Source: Anaerolineaceae bacterium UBA5311 (GTDB lineage: Bacteria; Chloroflexota; Anaerolineae; Anaerolineales; Anaerolineaceae). From it: a stretch of DNA of 36,607 nt. Location: positions 46,538 through 83,144 of the forward strand of contig DHRN01000049.1 of the NCBI GenBank assembly GCA_002411175.1. Reading direction: 5' to 3'. Shown one piece after another: positions 24,254 through 32,980 of the stretch (the first letter of the stretch is position 1; each line of letters starts with the position of its first letter). The translations under genes and the position numbers were made by a program. The notes beneath the pieces were generated by a model, which had not been told where the DNA came from, searched no databases, and saw only the letters and a program-made list of their open reading frames with translations.

Positions 24254-25914
24254 CACAAACAAAACACATAACAGATGACCTGGCTGCAATGCTGAATGTC
24301 TTTCCACATGAGATAGCAGCGGCAGTTACAGAGAAAAACCATTTTGACGACTTGCTGGAGGTGATCCTCGACCTGGGTCGCATACCAACTGCCCGGTTCG
24401 TGGATTATGAAGCGCCTTTGCTGGAACGACTGGTTGAAGAAGCAGACATCCATCACGTAATCAGCCGAATCAGCGATTTTGATGCGGACAATCGTGCCGG
24501 TATGGAGCGTACCCTGCACAGAATCTCCGCCATCCGCAACCGGCGGGGGGAAGTGGTCGGTCTGACCTGCCGGGTTGGGCGGGCAGTTTATGGCACCATT
24601 GGCATCATCGAAGACCTGATCGATTCTGGTGAAAGCATCCTGATCCTGGGAAGACCCGGCGTGGGTAAGACGACCATGCTCCGTGAGGCTGCCAGGATTT
24701 TGGCTGAAAAGAAGCGCGTGGTCATCGTGGATACCTCCAACGAAATCGGCGGTGATGGAGATGTTCCCCATCCCGCGGTTGGCAAAGCGCGGCGCATGCA
24801 GGTGCCAAAGCCATCCTTACAGCACGAGGTGATGATCGAGGCTGTTGAGAACCACGCCCCTGAAGTGATCGTTATTGATGAGATTGGGCGTGAACTCGAA
24901 GCCCTGGCAGCCCGCACGATCGCGGAGCGGGGCGTTCAACTGATCGGTACCGCTCATGGCAATGCCCTGGAAAACCTGCTGGTCAATCCGACCCTCTCCG
25001 ACCTTGTGGGCGGGATTTCTTCGGTAACCTTATCTGATGACGAAGCCCGACGGCGCGGCACACAAAAGACAGTCCTGGAAAGAAAAGCCCCGCCAACTTT
25101 CACCATCCTGGTTGAAATCCAGGCGCGGGATCGCATAAATGTGCATCGGGATGTCGCGGCTGCTGTGGATTCAATCTTGCGCGGCTATCCCATGCTGCCT
25201 GAAGAACGCTATCGTGATGATGATGGACAGATGCACTTTTTGAAACAGACCCGACCCAACATGCCCACGGTGTCTCAGTCGATGAGGCGGGGTAATGGCA
25301 TGGATAAGAGCCCTTTCCAGCGAGGTAATACTGCTGCAGGGAGCACACAGCGGAAGGAATATCAACCCACCCTGCCAGGACACGCCGAACGTTTTGAAGA
25401 TTTTATTCCACAGGAAGGCGAACTCGACCTGAAAAGTACGGTTCAGGAAGGACAGCGGAAGATTTTTCCATTTGGAGTCGCCCGCAATCGCTTGTTGCAA
25501 GCGATCAAGAGCATGGGAGTCTCAGCTTACGTGGTCAAAAGCCTGGATGAAGCCGATATCCTGGTGACACAACGGCGCTATTACCGCGACCGACTGCAGC
25601 CAATTGTTGAAGCAGAAGAACGCGGAATCCCAATTTTCGTAATCAAGAGTAATTCCGTGGGTCAAATAGAACAGTTTTTAGCTGATTCATTCGCTCACAG
25701 GTATCCTCCGGCGCGGTTAACGCTTAGCGAAGAAGCCAGGCGCCAGACTGAGGAAGCGATCATGATAGTCAAAGCGGGAGAAAAATTTATCAATCTCGAC
25801 CCGATGCCTGCCGCCATTCGCAGAGAGCAGCACGAACTGGCAAAAAAGGCACACCTTATCTCGCGTTCTTTCGGGAAAGACCCCAACCGTTATGTCAGAA
25901 TTTACAGGGATTAG
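24250..25914 (+). CDS. R3H-domain AAA ATPase related to SpoIIIAA / Ycf45
   Basis: This 554-residue ATPase resembles the R3H domain-containing SpoIIIAA/Ycf45 family. An N-terminal adapter region precedes Walker A in LILGRPGVGKTTMLREAARILA near residue 135, with RVVIVDTSNEIGGDGDVPH, Walker B EVIVIDEIGRELEAL and TAHGNALENLLVNPTLSDLVGGI. A low-complexity linker (about 340-390) follows, then a second domain with DILVTQRRYYRDRLQPI and VIKSNSVGQIEQFLADSF, and a C-terminal R3H-like segment EEARRQTEEAIMIVKAGEKFINLDPMPAAIRREQHELA. Biological role in non-sporulating bacteria is undefined. It is followed by tmk two bases after its stop. Confidence 0.88.
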   Translation: MTQTKHITDDLAAMLNVFPHEIAAAVTEKNHFDDLLEVILDLGRIPTARFVDYEAPLLERLVEEADIHHVISRISDFDADNRAGMERTLHRISAIRNRRGEVVGLTCRVGRAVYGTIGIIEDLIDSGESILILGRPGVGKTTMLREAARILAEKKRVVIVDTSNEIGGDGDVPHPAVGKARRMQVPKPSLQHEVMIEAVENHAPEVIVIDEIGRELEALAARTIAERGVQLIGTAHGNALENLLVNPTLSDLVGGISSVTLSDDEARRRGTQKTVLERKAPPTFTILVEIQARDRINVHRDVAAAVDSILRGYPMLPEERYRDDDGQMHFLKQTRPNMPTVSQSMRRGNGMDKSPFQRGNTAAGSTQRKEYQPTLPGHAERFEDFIPQEGELDLKSTVQEGQRKIFPFGVARNRLLQAIKSMGVSAYVVKSLDEADILVTQRRYYRDRLQPIVEAEERGIPIFVIKSNSVGQIEQFLADSFAHRYPPARLTLSEEARRQTEEAIMIVKAGEKFINLDPMPAAIRREQHELAKKAHLISRSFGKDPNRYVRIYRD

Positions 25915-25916
25915 CA

Positions 25917-26528
25917 GTGTTCATCACTTTTGAGGGTCCTGAAGGTAGTGGAAAAAGCAGCCAGCTTCCGCTTTTGGCTGCTTATTTGGAAAACCGTGGT
26001 TACGAAACAGTCTCCACGCGGGAACCGGGGGGCACAAGAATCGGAAATCAGGTTCGTGAGATCCTGATGCGTATGGACAACACTGAATTGCATCCGCGTA
26101 CAGAAATCCTGCTTTTCCAGGCAGCCCGTGCACAACTGGTTGAAGAAGTAATTTTGCCCAGCCTGGAGCAGGGCAAAGTGATTCTCTGTGATCGCTATGG
26201 CGATTCAACCCTGGCATACCAGGGGTATGGTCATGGGTTGGATTTGGAACGTTTAAAGATGATCCTTGATTTCGCGACCGGAGGTTTAAAGCCCGACCTG
26301 ACCATCCTGTTGGATGTGGATGTGCCTGTAGGTTTGAAACGGAAAAAAGCAAAAGAGGAATGGAACCGGATGGATGCATTTGAGTTATCATTCCATGAGC
26401 GCGTTCGCAAAGGATATCATCAGCTCGCCCACCAGGACCCTGTACGCTGGAGGGTTGTCGACGCGTCACAACCCCAGCAAAAAGTGCAGGACGATATTCG
26501 CCAAATCGTCCTGGAAGCTTTAAGATAA
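25917..26528 (+). CDS. tmk: Thymidylate kinase
   Basis: This 203-residue enzyme phosphorylates dTMP to dTDP. Its P-loop is FEGPEGSGKSSQ at residues 5-16, TREPGGTRIGNQVREIL binds the nucleotide, CDRYGDSTLAYQGYGHGLD is the DRY(S/G) motif, and the LID region KRKKAKEEWNRMD follows. It starts at GTG 25917, two bases after the upstream TAG, with AGGGA seven bases earlier. Length is normal. holB, often next to tmk, is not here. Confidence 0.95.
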   Translation: MFITFEGPEGSGKSSQLPLLAAYLENRGYETVSTREPGGTRIGNQVREILMRMDNTELHPRTEILLFQAARAQLVEEVILPSLEQGKVILCDRYGDSTLAYQGYGHGLDLERLKMILDFATGGLKPDLTILLDVDVPVGLKRKKAKEEWNRMDAFELSFHERVRKGYHQLAHQDPVRWRVVDASQPQQKVQDDIRQIVLEALR

Positions 26529-26580
26529 AATAATCGGAAACAATGAGACAAAAAGTCATCATTGCTTGAAAGGAAATTTA

Positions 26581-27888
26581 ATGAAAAAAGTCAGCAAGTA
26601 TTTTTTGATTTTGATGGTTCTGATCATGGCAGCAAGCGCCTGCCAGGTGATTGAGACCACCCCCCCTCCTGTGGAACCAACCGAAACAGAAGTGCCGGTT
26701 GAGCCTGATCCAACTGAAGATGTTGTAATTGTGCCTACCGAGGATTTACCATTGGTAGACGAAGACGGGCGTATGATATGTACCATCGTCGAGCCGCTCT
26801 TCACCGAACTAACCGAAGAACAAAAACAGCAATTGGCAATTTTCCCTGCAGTTTCGGATGAAGACTTCTCCAAAGGACCGGAAGATGCTTTGATTACCAT
26901 AATTGAGTATACCGACTTCTTCTGCCCCTACTGCCAAATGGCGTTTGCTGAGTTCGAGCTATTGATGGAGAAATATCCGGACGATGTTCGCCTGGTCTAC
27001 CGTCACTTGCCGCTGGAATCGCTGCACCCCACTGCTCCTTTGGCAGCATATGCGGCGGAAGCAGCCGGCAGGCAGGGCAAATTCTGGGAATTGTACGAGG
27101 CGATTTTCAGCAATCAGACAGAGCTTTCTCCACTTCCCGCTGAAGAACTCACAGCATGGCTGATCGAAACAGCCGGGGAATTGGAAATGGATGTGCAGCA
27201 ATTTACTGAAGATCTTGAGAATGAAGACCTGCGGGAAAAAATCAACGCCCACACATTAACAATGTTTGATAACAGCGTCAGTTCCACCCCAACCGTTTTG
27301 ATCAACGGTCGTCCACTTGGAAACTGGACCTCAGCTTACCTGACGAATATCATTGAAGTAATGAAGGTTGAAAAGTCTCTGCCGACCGAATGCCCGGAAT
27401 TTGTGATCGACCAGTCAAAAGATTACACCGCGACCATTGAAACAGAACATGGTGAAATGGTAATTGAGCTTTATGATGACGTAGCCCCATTGGCTGTGAA
27501 CTCGTTCGTTTACCTCGTTCGCCAGGGTTTCTACGATGATGTTACCTTCCACCGCGTGTATCACGATTTTATGGCGCAAACTGGTGACCCAACCGGCACC
27601 GGTTGGTCTGGAGCGGGTTATCAATACCGTGAAGAAATCAGCCCGGATTATACCTTCGACGAAGCATACATGCTCGGTGTTGCAAAAAGTAGCGCTCCCG
27701 CCTCCAGTGGCAGCCAGTTTTTCATCACTTATGTACCCTATCCGACCCTCAACGGTGGTTATACAGTATTTGGGAAACTGATTGATGGGTTTGATGTGTT
27801 CGAAATGATTACTGAAAGAGATGCCGATAATAACCCGGACGCGCCGGCTGGTGATGCCATCATCAGCATCCGCATTGACGAAAAATAG
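26581..27888 (+). CDS. Lipoprotein fusing a DsbA-like domain to a cyclophilin
   Basis: This 435-residue protein starts with a lipoprotein signal ending in AASAC (Cys21), then a Pro/Thr/Glu-rich spacer (residues 22-60). Residues about 95-270 form a DsbA/thioredoxin-like domain with redox motif FCPYC at 114-118 and cis-Pro-type STPTVLINGRPL near 258. Residues about 281-435 are a cyclophilin-type peptidyl-prolyl isomerase: GEMVIELYDDVAPLAVNSFVYLVRQGFYDDVTFHRV, QTGDPTGTGWSG, GSQFFI, YTVFGKLIDG. The catalytic-Arg FHRV motif is intact. It should act outside the membrane in disulfide formation and proline isomerisation. ATG 26581 is preferred over 26566 by the AAAGGA site. A GTG start of the next gene overlaps its stop by one base. 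Confidence 0.9.
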   Translation: MKKVSKYFLILMVLIMAASACQVIETTPPPVEPTETEVPVEPDPTEDVVIVPTEDLPLVDEDGRMICTIVEPLFTELTEEQKQQLAIFPAVSDEDFSKGPEDALITIIEYTDFFCPYCQMAFAEFELLMEKYPDDVRLVYRHLPLESLHPTAPLAAYAAEAAGRQGKFWELYEAIFSNQTELSPLPAEELTAWLIETAGELEMDVQQFTEDLENEDLREKINAHTLTMFDNSVSSTPTVLINGRPLGNWTSAYLTNIIEVMKVEKSLPTECPEFVIDQSKDYTATIETEHGEMVIELYDDVAPLAVNSFVYLVRQGFYDDVTFHRVYHDFMAQTGDPTGTGWSGAGYQYREEISPDYTFDEAYMLGVAKSSAPASSGSQFFITYVPYPTLNGGYTVFGKLIDGFDVFEMITERDADNNPDAPAGDAIISIRIDEK

Positions 27889-29066
27889 TGATCAATAATT
27901 TTATTGAGCCTGGAATTTCAACCCGGACCAGCCCAAAATGGTTGCATACCCTGAACCTGGTCTGGAACGGGTTGACTTTCATGGCATTTGCCTCCCTGGC
28001 ATTGTTAACGCTGAGAGCCCTGCCGGAAAGCGGGCTCAATCCCTACCTTGGTCAGGTTTCCAACCGGGGGCTTTTTCTTTGTGTATACATTTCCGGTTTT
28101 TTCGCGTTGATGGCTTTGATAGCCTTTATCGATAGCTTGCGCAGGATAACCGGAAAGAAAAAAACCAACCGTCCGGGCTCGTGGCGCTGGCTCAAATATT
28201 CAATTGTCTTATTTCCGATTGCGCTTTATCTGACCTGGGCATGGGAGGCTTCTGTCATCCTGCCGCACTGGATTTTCGCGATCCTGGTTTTTTTGAGCAT
28301 TTTAATTCCCGTTGTCTGGATTTCCCGGATGGCAAGCGGCAATATGTGGGGGATGCACCCGGGGCGGGACGCTTCGATGTTCAGTTTTTCCGCGAGCGTA
28401 TCCGTTCCCTTCATGGTCGTAATCCAGGGTCTGGTGGCAGTTGTGCTTTTCGAGCTCTGGATTATTACTGATTACAGCGCATTTATGGCAGCTGTGAATT
28501 CGCTCAACCCCGAACAGATGTTTCAGTCTCCAATGCTCATTTTTCTCCTGTTTTGCTTCCTGGTTGTCATCGTCCCAATCATTGAAGAGCTGTTCAAAAC
28601 ACTGGCAGTGTGGCTTCTGCTGGGCATGGATATCACGCCCAAAGGGGGTTATCAGGCAGGTTTGATGAGCGGAGCTGCCTTCGCGCTAATGGAAGGCGCG
28701 CTCTATGCGCTCCAATCCGCCTCGGTGGTTGGAAACGCCTGGGTATTCTTTATTCTTGGACGGCTGGGCGGCACTCTGATTCATATCTCCAGCGGGGCTC
28801 TGATCGGCTGGGCATTGGCAACTGCCTGGCGTGAAAAAGAACCCTTGAAGGCTGTTCTGGCTTATTTAATCGCGATGGTCGTACACGCATTGTGGAATCT
28901 GATCGTGTTTTCAACGCAAATCGCTCCCATTTTTTTGGGTACGGATACAAAAGATGAGCTCGCGATCGTGATGATGGGGATTGTGTTTTTGTCAGTCGCT
29001 GTTGGATTCGTACTCTTTGCGAGGCACGTAGTACATAACCGAGGGGAGGCAGTGGCGCATGTCTAA
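27888..29066 (+). CDS. PrsW-type intramembrane metalloprotease
   Basis: This 392-residue protein has about eight to nine membrane helices. The PrsW/CAAX-protease-like signatures are present: IIEELFKTLAVWLLLG (EExxK), AGLMSGAAFALMEGALYALQ, GTLIHISSGALIGWALA, and MVVHALWNLIVF with the metal-binding His residues. PrsW proteins cleave membrane anti-sigma factors such as RsiW. The GTG start at 27888 overlaps the previous stop by one base without a good ribosome site, implying coupling. An ECF sigma/anti-sigma pair lies 5 kb downstream, but a functional link is only speculation. Confidence 0.88.
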   Translation: MINNFIEPGISTRTSPKWLHTLNLVWNGLTFMAFASLALLTLRALPESGLNPYLGQVSNRGLFLCVYISGFFALMALIAFIDSLRRITGKKKTNRPGSWRWLKYSIVLFPIALYLTWAWEASVILPHWIFAILVFLSILIPVVWISRMASGNMWGMHPGRDASMFSFSASVSVPFMVVIQGLVAVVLFELWIITDYSAFMAAVNSLNPEQMFQSPMLIFLLFCFLVVIVPIIEELFKTLAVWLLLGMDITPKGGYQAGLMSGAAFALMEGALYALQSASVVGNAWVFFILGRLGGTLIHISSGALIGWALATAWREKEPLKAVLAYLIAMVVHALWNLIVFSTQIAPIFLGTDTKDELAIVMMGIVFLSVAVGFVLFARHVVHNRGEAVAHV

Positions 29067-29754
29067 ACACCCCTATGTCTCCCGTGAGCGTGTGATGCGG
29101 CTTCTGCGCAGGCTGGTTAACTGCCTTGTCAACCTTGAAGTAGAAGGCGGCAAGCATATACCCGATACAGGCGGTTACGTTTTGGCGACCAGTCATATCA
29201 GCCGCCTGGATACCCCCTTTCTGATGTTGTCAACCAGCAGAAAAGATGTGGTTGGGATGGTCGCGCGGGATTATGAAAAGGCGCCTTTTTTTGGCTGGTT
29301 TTTGAATAAACTCGGTGTTATCTGGATAAGCAGAACAGGCTACGACTTCCAGGCTTTCAGAGAGGCTTCATCCTACCTGAAAAGCGGAGGCGTGGTCGGT
29401 TTGGCTCCCGAGGGCACGCGCTCTGCGGATGGGAAACTGCTTGAAGGAAAACCAGGCGCAGCCTTGCTGGCGATGAAGAATAAGGTAAAAGTGATTCCTG
29501 CGGCAGTGCTTGGCTCTGCTGACATGATGAAACATTTTATGAAATTTACCAGGATGCAGGTCAAGGTGATATTTGGTCAGCCTTTTGAATTGCCTCACCT
29601 CGATGAAGCTGGCAGTGAAAAAGACATTCTGGAGCAAGCGACAACCGAAATCATGGTACGCATTGCCATGCTTTTGCCTGAAGAACGTAGAGGGATGTAT
29701 GCAGACCATCCCAGATTAAGAGTATTATTGGAGTCACAAGGGTTATCAGAATAA
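29059..29754 (+). CDS. PlsC-type lysophospholipid acyltransferase
   Basis: This 231-residue protein belongs to the 1-acylglycerol-3-phosphate O-acyltransferase family, which adds an acyl chain to lysophosphatidate-type lipids at the membrane. The catalytic HxxxxD motif is HISRLD at residues 46-51, and the phosphate-binding motif is GLAPEGTRSADGKL near residue 113. VNLEVEGGKHIPDTGGYVLATSH and PAAVLGSADMM fit the family. It overlaps PrsW by eight bases, suggesting coupled translation. The true substrate (lysophosphatidate or another lipid) is not known. Confidence 0.93.
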   Translation: MSKHPYVSRERVMRLLRRLVNCLVNLEVEGGKHIPDTGGYVLATSHISRLDTPFLMLSTSRKDVVGMVARDYEKAPFFGWFLNKLGVIWISRTGYDFQAFREASSYLKSGGVVGLAPEGTRSADGKLLEGKPGAALLAMKNKVKVIPAAVLGSADMMKHFMKFTRMQVKVIFGQPFELPHLDEAGSEKDILEQATTEIMVRIAMLLPEERRGMYADHPRLRVLLESQGLSE

Positions 29755-29775
29755 TGAGCAACAATGGAGTAGATA

Positions 29776-30438
29776 ATGATCCCAATCCGTGATGAACTAA
29801 AGACTCACCGAACCCCATTTGTCAATTATGCGTTAATCACGATCAATGTCCTCGTCTTTCTCTGGATGTTTCTCAACCAGGGCAGACTTGATGAAATTAT
29901 TTACGAATATGCCCTGATCCCTGCCAGAATACAAATCGCCGACTTTTTCACCAGCATGTTCATGCACGGCGGATGGATGCACCTGATCGGCAACATGCTT
30001 TACTTGTGGATCTTTGGTGACAACATCGAAGACCGCCTGGGGCATATCGGCTATCTAATTTTCTACCTTGCAGGTGGTATTGCCGCAGCCTTGTTACAGA
30101 TAGCGATCGCTCCAAACTCCCAAATACCAATGGTCGGAGCCAGCGGCGCGATTGCCGCAGTGCTGGGAGCTTATATGGTGATGTATCCCAACAGCCGGGT
30201 TTACACTTTTGTGCCCTTTGGGTTTTTTGCCCGTCTGCGTCTGATGCCGGCAATTTTCGTTTTGGGGTTGTGGTTTGTCCTCCAGTTGTTTAGTGGTGTA
30301 GGCTCTTTAGCCTACCTTGACCAGGGCGGAACGGCATATTTTGCTCACATTGGCGGTTTTATCTTTGGTTTGATTGTTGGTTGGATATTTAAGAAACGTG
30401 GGCGCGAACCTCAGCCTGCTCCACCCAAGTGGAATTGA
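29776..30438 (+). CDS. Rhomboid-family intramembrane serine protease
   Basis: This 220-residue protein has six to seven membrane helices and the rhomboid signature. HGGWMHLIGNMLYLWIFG is the conserved HxxxN region, MVGASGAIAAVLGAY has the catalytic Ser123 in GxSG, and AHIGGFIFG has the catalytic His191. It should cleave membrane proteins within the bilayer. GGAG stands upstream of the ATG. It ends the gene run and is followed by intergenic repeats; no strong terminator with a T tract was seen apart from the GGGACGG hairpin at 30476. Confidence 0.94.
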   Translation: MIPIRDELKTHRTPFVNYALITINVLVFLWMFLNQGRLDEIIYEYALIPARIQIADFFTSMFMHGGWMHLIGNMLYLWIFGDNIEDRLGHIGYLIFYLAGGIAAALLQIAIAPNSQIPMVGASGAIAAVLGAYMVMYPNSRVYTFVPFGFFARLRLMPAIFVLGLWFVLQLFSGVGSLAYLDQGGTAYFAHIGGFIFGLIVGWIFKKRGREPQPAPPKWN

Positions 30439-30475
30439 CCTTTTTACTTGGGATTTTTTTTTGAATATGGTCCAG

Positions 30476-30497
30476 GGGACGGCTGCCACGCCGTCCC
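30476..30497. repeat. GGGACGGC hairpin
   Basis: GGGACGGC (30476-30483) pairs with GCCGTCCC (30490-30497) around a 6-base loop, an 8-base perfect stem. It follows the rhomboid stop by 38 bases but lacks a T tract. The related hairpin at 15706-15727 suggests it is a mobile or dispersed module rather than a terminator. Confidence 0.7.
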
Positions 30498-30511
30498 GCG
30501 AATGATGGCTT

Positions 30512-30613
30512 CGCCGGAACGGGACAAGCCGCGTTCCCTACAACAACATCACTCCGCCGGAACGGGACAAGCCGCGTTCCCTACAGCAACATCACTCCGC
30601 CGGAACGGGACAG
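30512..30613. repeat. 43-base tandem repeat (reverse orientation)
   Basis: Two exact-length copies of 43 bases (30512-30554 and 30555-30597) and a partial third (30598-30613) begin with CGCCGGAACGGGACAAGCCG and continue CGTTCCCTACA...ACATCACTC. They are the reverse complement of the TGTAGGGAACGCGGC module at 15.3-15.8 kb and 33.1 kb. Confidence 0.85.
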
Positions 30614-30636
30614 GCAATTCGTAAATTTAATTCATA

Positions 30637-30782
30637 AGGATCTTACCCTTCCAATCGACAAGATCCTTCGTAAAAGAGGCTCAGGATGACAAAACCCAGT
30701 TCCTGTTTCCTATTCCCTGCTCCCTATTCCCTGCATTATGCGTTTTAGATCGATACACATCCATATTGAGAATACCTGCAAC
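30637..30782. repeat. Dispersed intergenic repeat, copy 2
   Basis: This is closely similar to the first 176 bases of the window. Its beginning holds GGATCTT and AAGATCC separated by about 15 bases, a potential stem, then AGAGGCTCAGGATGACAAAA, TTCCCTA/TTCCCTG heptamer units and a TTGAGAAT-containing end. As with copy 1, a TATAAT promoter follows within 50 bases. Confidence 0.85.
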
Positions 30783-30797
30783 TGGTACAAAGCAGAC

Positions 30798-30824
30798 TTG
30801 CCAATATGTAAAACATAGTATAAT
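30798..30824 (+). promoter_or_regulatory. Promoter for greA
   Basis: TTGCCA (30798-30803) and a perfect TATAAT (30819-30824) are separated by 15 bases, shorter than ideal. A leader of about 80 bases follows, ending in AGGAAAG before the greA ATG. Confidence 0.5.
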
Positions 30825-30913
30825 ACCCGGACAGCGTTTGGGAAGTCACGACTTTCGAGGCGCGTTTTGTGTTTATCCCTGTGGGGAAGAAAGTTGATTA
30901 ATAGGAAAGAATA

Positions 30914-31378
30914 ATGCCAAGTTCATATTTAACACGCGAGGGTTACGAGAAATCCGAACAGGAACTGGAATATCTGCGCACCAAAAAGCGTAAGGAAGTT
31001 GCCGAAAGGCTCCAGGATGCCATGGAAGATGGTGAGCTGATCGAAAACGCCGAATACGAAGCCGCGAAAAACGAACAGTCTTTCACCGAGGGACGTATCA
31101 AAGAACTGGAAATTCTGCTGGCAAACGCTCACATCATCGGTGAAGAAGAAAACACCCAGGGCATCGTCAAGGTTGGTTCTACTGTGACGATAAAAGAAGA
31201 AGGCGCTGACCCCGAAACTTATATGATTGTCGGTCCCGCCGAAGCTGACCCCCTGGACAGCAGAATCTCGAACGAATCGCCAATCGGTCGGTCGTTGATT
31301 AATCATAAAGTCGGTGATACGGTTAAGGTGGAAACACCCGACGGGGCTTATAACGTCGAGATCCTCGCGATTGACTAA
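30914..31378 (+). CDS. greA: Transcription elongation factor GreA
   Basis: This 154-residue factor enters the RNA polymerase secondary channel and stimulates cleavage of backtracked RNA. The N-terminal antiparallel coiled coil includes YLTREGYEKSEQELEYLRTKKRKEVAERLQDAMEDGELIENAEYEAAKNEQ, with the Asp-Gly-Glu-Leu at the tip holding the acidic residues. The C-terminal FKBP-like domain contains SRISNESPIGRSLINHKVGDTVKVETPDG. AGGAAAG precedes the ATG. A terminator separates it from lysS. Confidence 0.96.
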   Translation: MPSSYLTREGYEKSEQELEYLRTKKRKEVAERLQDAMEDGELIENAEYEAAKNEQSFTEGRIKELEILLANAHIIGEEENTQGIVKVGSTVTIKEEGADPETYMIVGPAEADPLDSRISNESPIGRSLINHKVGDTVKVETPDGAYNVEILAID

Positions 31379-31394
31379 ACGAGACTTTCGAAAT

Positions 31395-31425
31395 GCCCCA
31401 CCAAAAAATCGGTGGGGCGTTTTTT
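31395..31425 (+). terminator. Intrinsic terminator between greA and lysS
   Basis: GCCCCACC (31395-31402) pairs with GGTGGGGC (31411-31418) around AAAAAATC, followed by GTTTTTT. It lies 17 bases after greA and 17 bases before lysS, so lysS expression probably depends on read-through or attenuation. Confidence 0.85.
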
Positions 31426-31441
31426 GTAAAAGGACACTATT

Positions 31442-32980
31442 ATGCTAAGAGATGAATTTTCCGAACTTGAAATGCAGAGACTGAATAAGCTGGAGCAGAT
31501 GCGTGCTAATGGAATGGAACCGTTCCCGACCCGGTCCTACAAAAACTGCAGCAACGCAGAAGCTATTGCTGCTTTTGAAAAGGCAGAGGCTGGCTCGTTT
31601 GAAGAACCTGTGGAAGTGGTGCTGGCGGGGCGGTTGCGGGCAATCCGTAATATGGGCAAACTCAGTTTCGCGCACATCGAAGACCGAACCGGGAAAGTTC
31701 AGCTGCTGCTGCGTGTCAACGAAATTGGCGAAGAAAAGTTGGAAGAATTTGTCCGCTATTATGACCTGGGCGATTTTATCGAAGTCCAGGGCGAGATGTT
31801 CCGCACGCGCAGGGGTGAAGTAACCCTGCAGGTGCAGGATTTCAGGATGTTAGCCAAAGCGCTGCTTCAATTGCCGGCTGATAAAGACGAAACCGTTGAC
31901 GGCGAAATAATTCGGCATGCCCAGCTGACCGACCCCGAAACGCGCTATCGCCAGAGGTACGTTGACCTGGCGGTCAACCCCGATGTGCGCGAGATCTTCA
32001 AAATTCGCGCTCAGACTATTAAAGCCCTGAGAGAATTTTTGGATGAGAGAGGGTTTTTGGAAGTCGAAACACCAATTTTGCAGCCGATTTATGGCGGAGC
32101 TGCTGCGAAACCGTTTACCACCTATCACAATCAATTGCACCAACAGCTCTATCTGCGCATAAGTTTTGAACTTTACCTGAAACGCCTGCTGGTGGGTGGT
32201 TTTGACCGGGTCTATGAGATCGGGCGTGACTTTAGGAACGAAGGCGTATCTTTCAAGCATAATCCCGAATTTACCCAGCTCGAATTTTATATGGCTTACG
32301 CTGATTACATGAAAATAATGGAAATTACCGAGCAAATGGTCGCACAGGTTGCCCAAAAAGTGTTGGGTACGATGAAAATCCAATACAACGGACAGGAAAT
32401 TGACCTGACCCCACCCTGGAATCGAATGCAAATCCGTCAGGGGTTGATTGACCATGCCGGGATTGATATCCAGGGATACCCTGATGCCGAATCGCTGGAA
32501 GCTGTGATGAAAGAGAAGAATATCAGTTTCAAACCGGGAATCTCGAGGGGTAAATTGATCAATACCCTTATGGACACCTTCCTGGAGCCGATCCTGATTC
32601 AGCCGACGTTTTTGTATGACTATCCGCGTGATATTTCCCCCCTGGCAAAGGCAAAACCTGAAGACCCCACAACCGTGGAACGCTTCGAAGGCTATATTGG
32701 CGGGATGGAATTGTGTAATGCCTTCACCGAGCTGAATGACCCGCTCGACCAGGAACAGCGTTTTTTGGAGATGGGGCATACCTACAGCGAAGATGAAGAA
32801 GAACGCAATCCAATGGACGAGGACTATTTGCGCGCGATGGCGTATGGCATGCCGCCCAATGGCGGGCTGGGGCTTGGGGTTGATCGTTTTGTGATGCTGC
32901 TAACCGGGCAGCATACTTTGCGCGAAGTAATCTTATTCCCGCATTTAAGGGATGCTGATCAAGATGTCAGGAAGCCTTGA
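31442..32980 (+). CDS. lysS: Lysyl-tRNA synthetase, class II
   Basis: This 512-residue enzyme charges tRNA-Lys. An N-terminal OB-fold (GRLRAIRNMGKLSFAHIEDRTGKVQLLL) binds the anticodon. The class II core has motif 1 around RYRQRYVDLAVN and ETPILQPIYGGAAAKPF, motif 2 in YEIGRDFRNEGVSFKHNPEFTQLEFYMAYADY, and motif 3 in GGLGLGVDRFVMLLTGQHTLREVILFP. Length is normal. AAAGGA precedes the ATG. Confidence 0.97.
   Translation: MLRDEFSELEMQRLNKLEQMRANGMEPFPTRSYKNCSNAEAIAAFEKAEAGSFEEPVEVVLAGRLRAIRNMGKLSFAHIEDRTGKVQLLLRVNEIGEEKLEEFVRYYDLGDFIEVQGEMFRTRRGEVTLQVQDFRMLAKALLQLPADKDETVDGEIIRHAQLTDPETRYRQRYVDLAVNPDVREIFKIRAQTIKALREFLDERGFLEVETPILQPIYGGAAAKPFTTYHNQLHQQLYLRISFELYLKRLLVGGFDRVYEIGRDFRNEGVSFKHNPEFTQLEFYMAYADYMKIMEITEQMVAQVAQKVLGTMKIQYNGQEIDLTPPWNRMQIRQGLIDHAGIDIQGYPDAESLEAVMKEKNISFKPGISRGKLINTLMDTFLEPILIQPTFLYDYPRDISPLAKAKPEDPTTVERFEGYIGGMELCNAFTELNDPLDQEQRFLEMGHTYSEDEEERNPMDEDYLRAMAYGMPPNGGLGLGVDRFVMLLTGQHTLREVILFPHLRDADQDVRKP

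Larger units (their letters stand above)
30439..30797. other. Repeat-filled intergenic region before greA
   Basis: No gene is seen here. It holds the GGGACGG hairpin, the 43-base tandem repeat and dispersed repeat copy 2, all listed separately. The greA promoter follows from 30798. Confidence 0.8.

Noticed and set aside
30512..30613. Possible CRISPR remnant or attachment site
   Set aside because: It is a plain 43-base tandem repeat with no spacers and no integrase or tRNA gene nearby.
31850..32779. 309-codon minus-strand frame opposite lysS
   Set aside because: Lies entirely inside a confident lysS gene, shows no motif or ribosome site.
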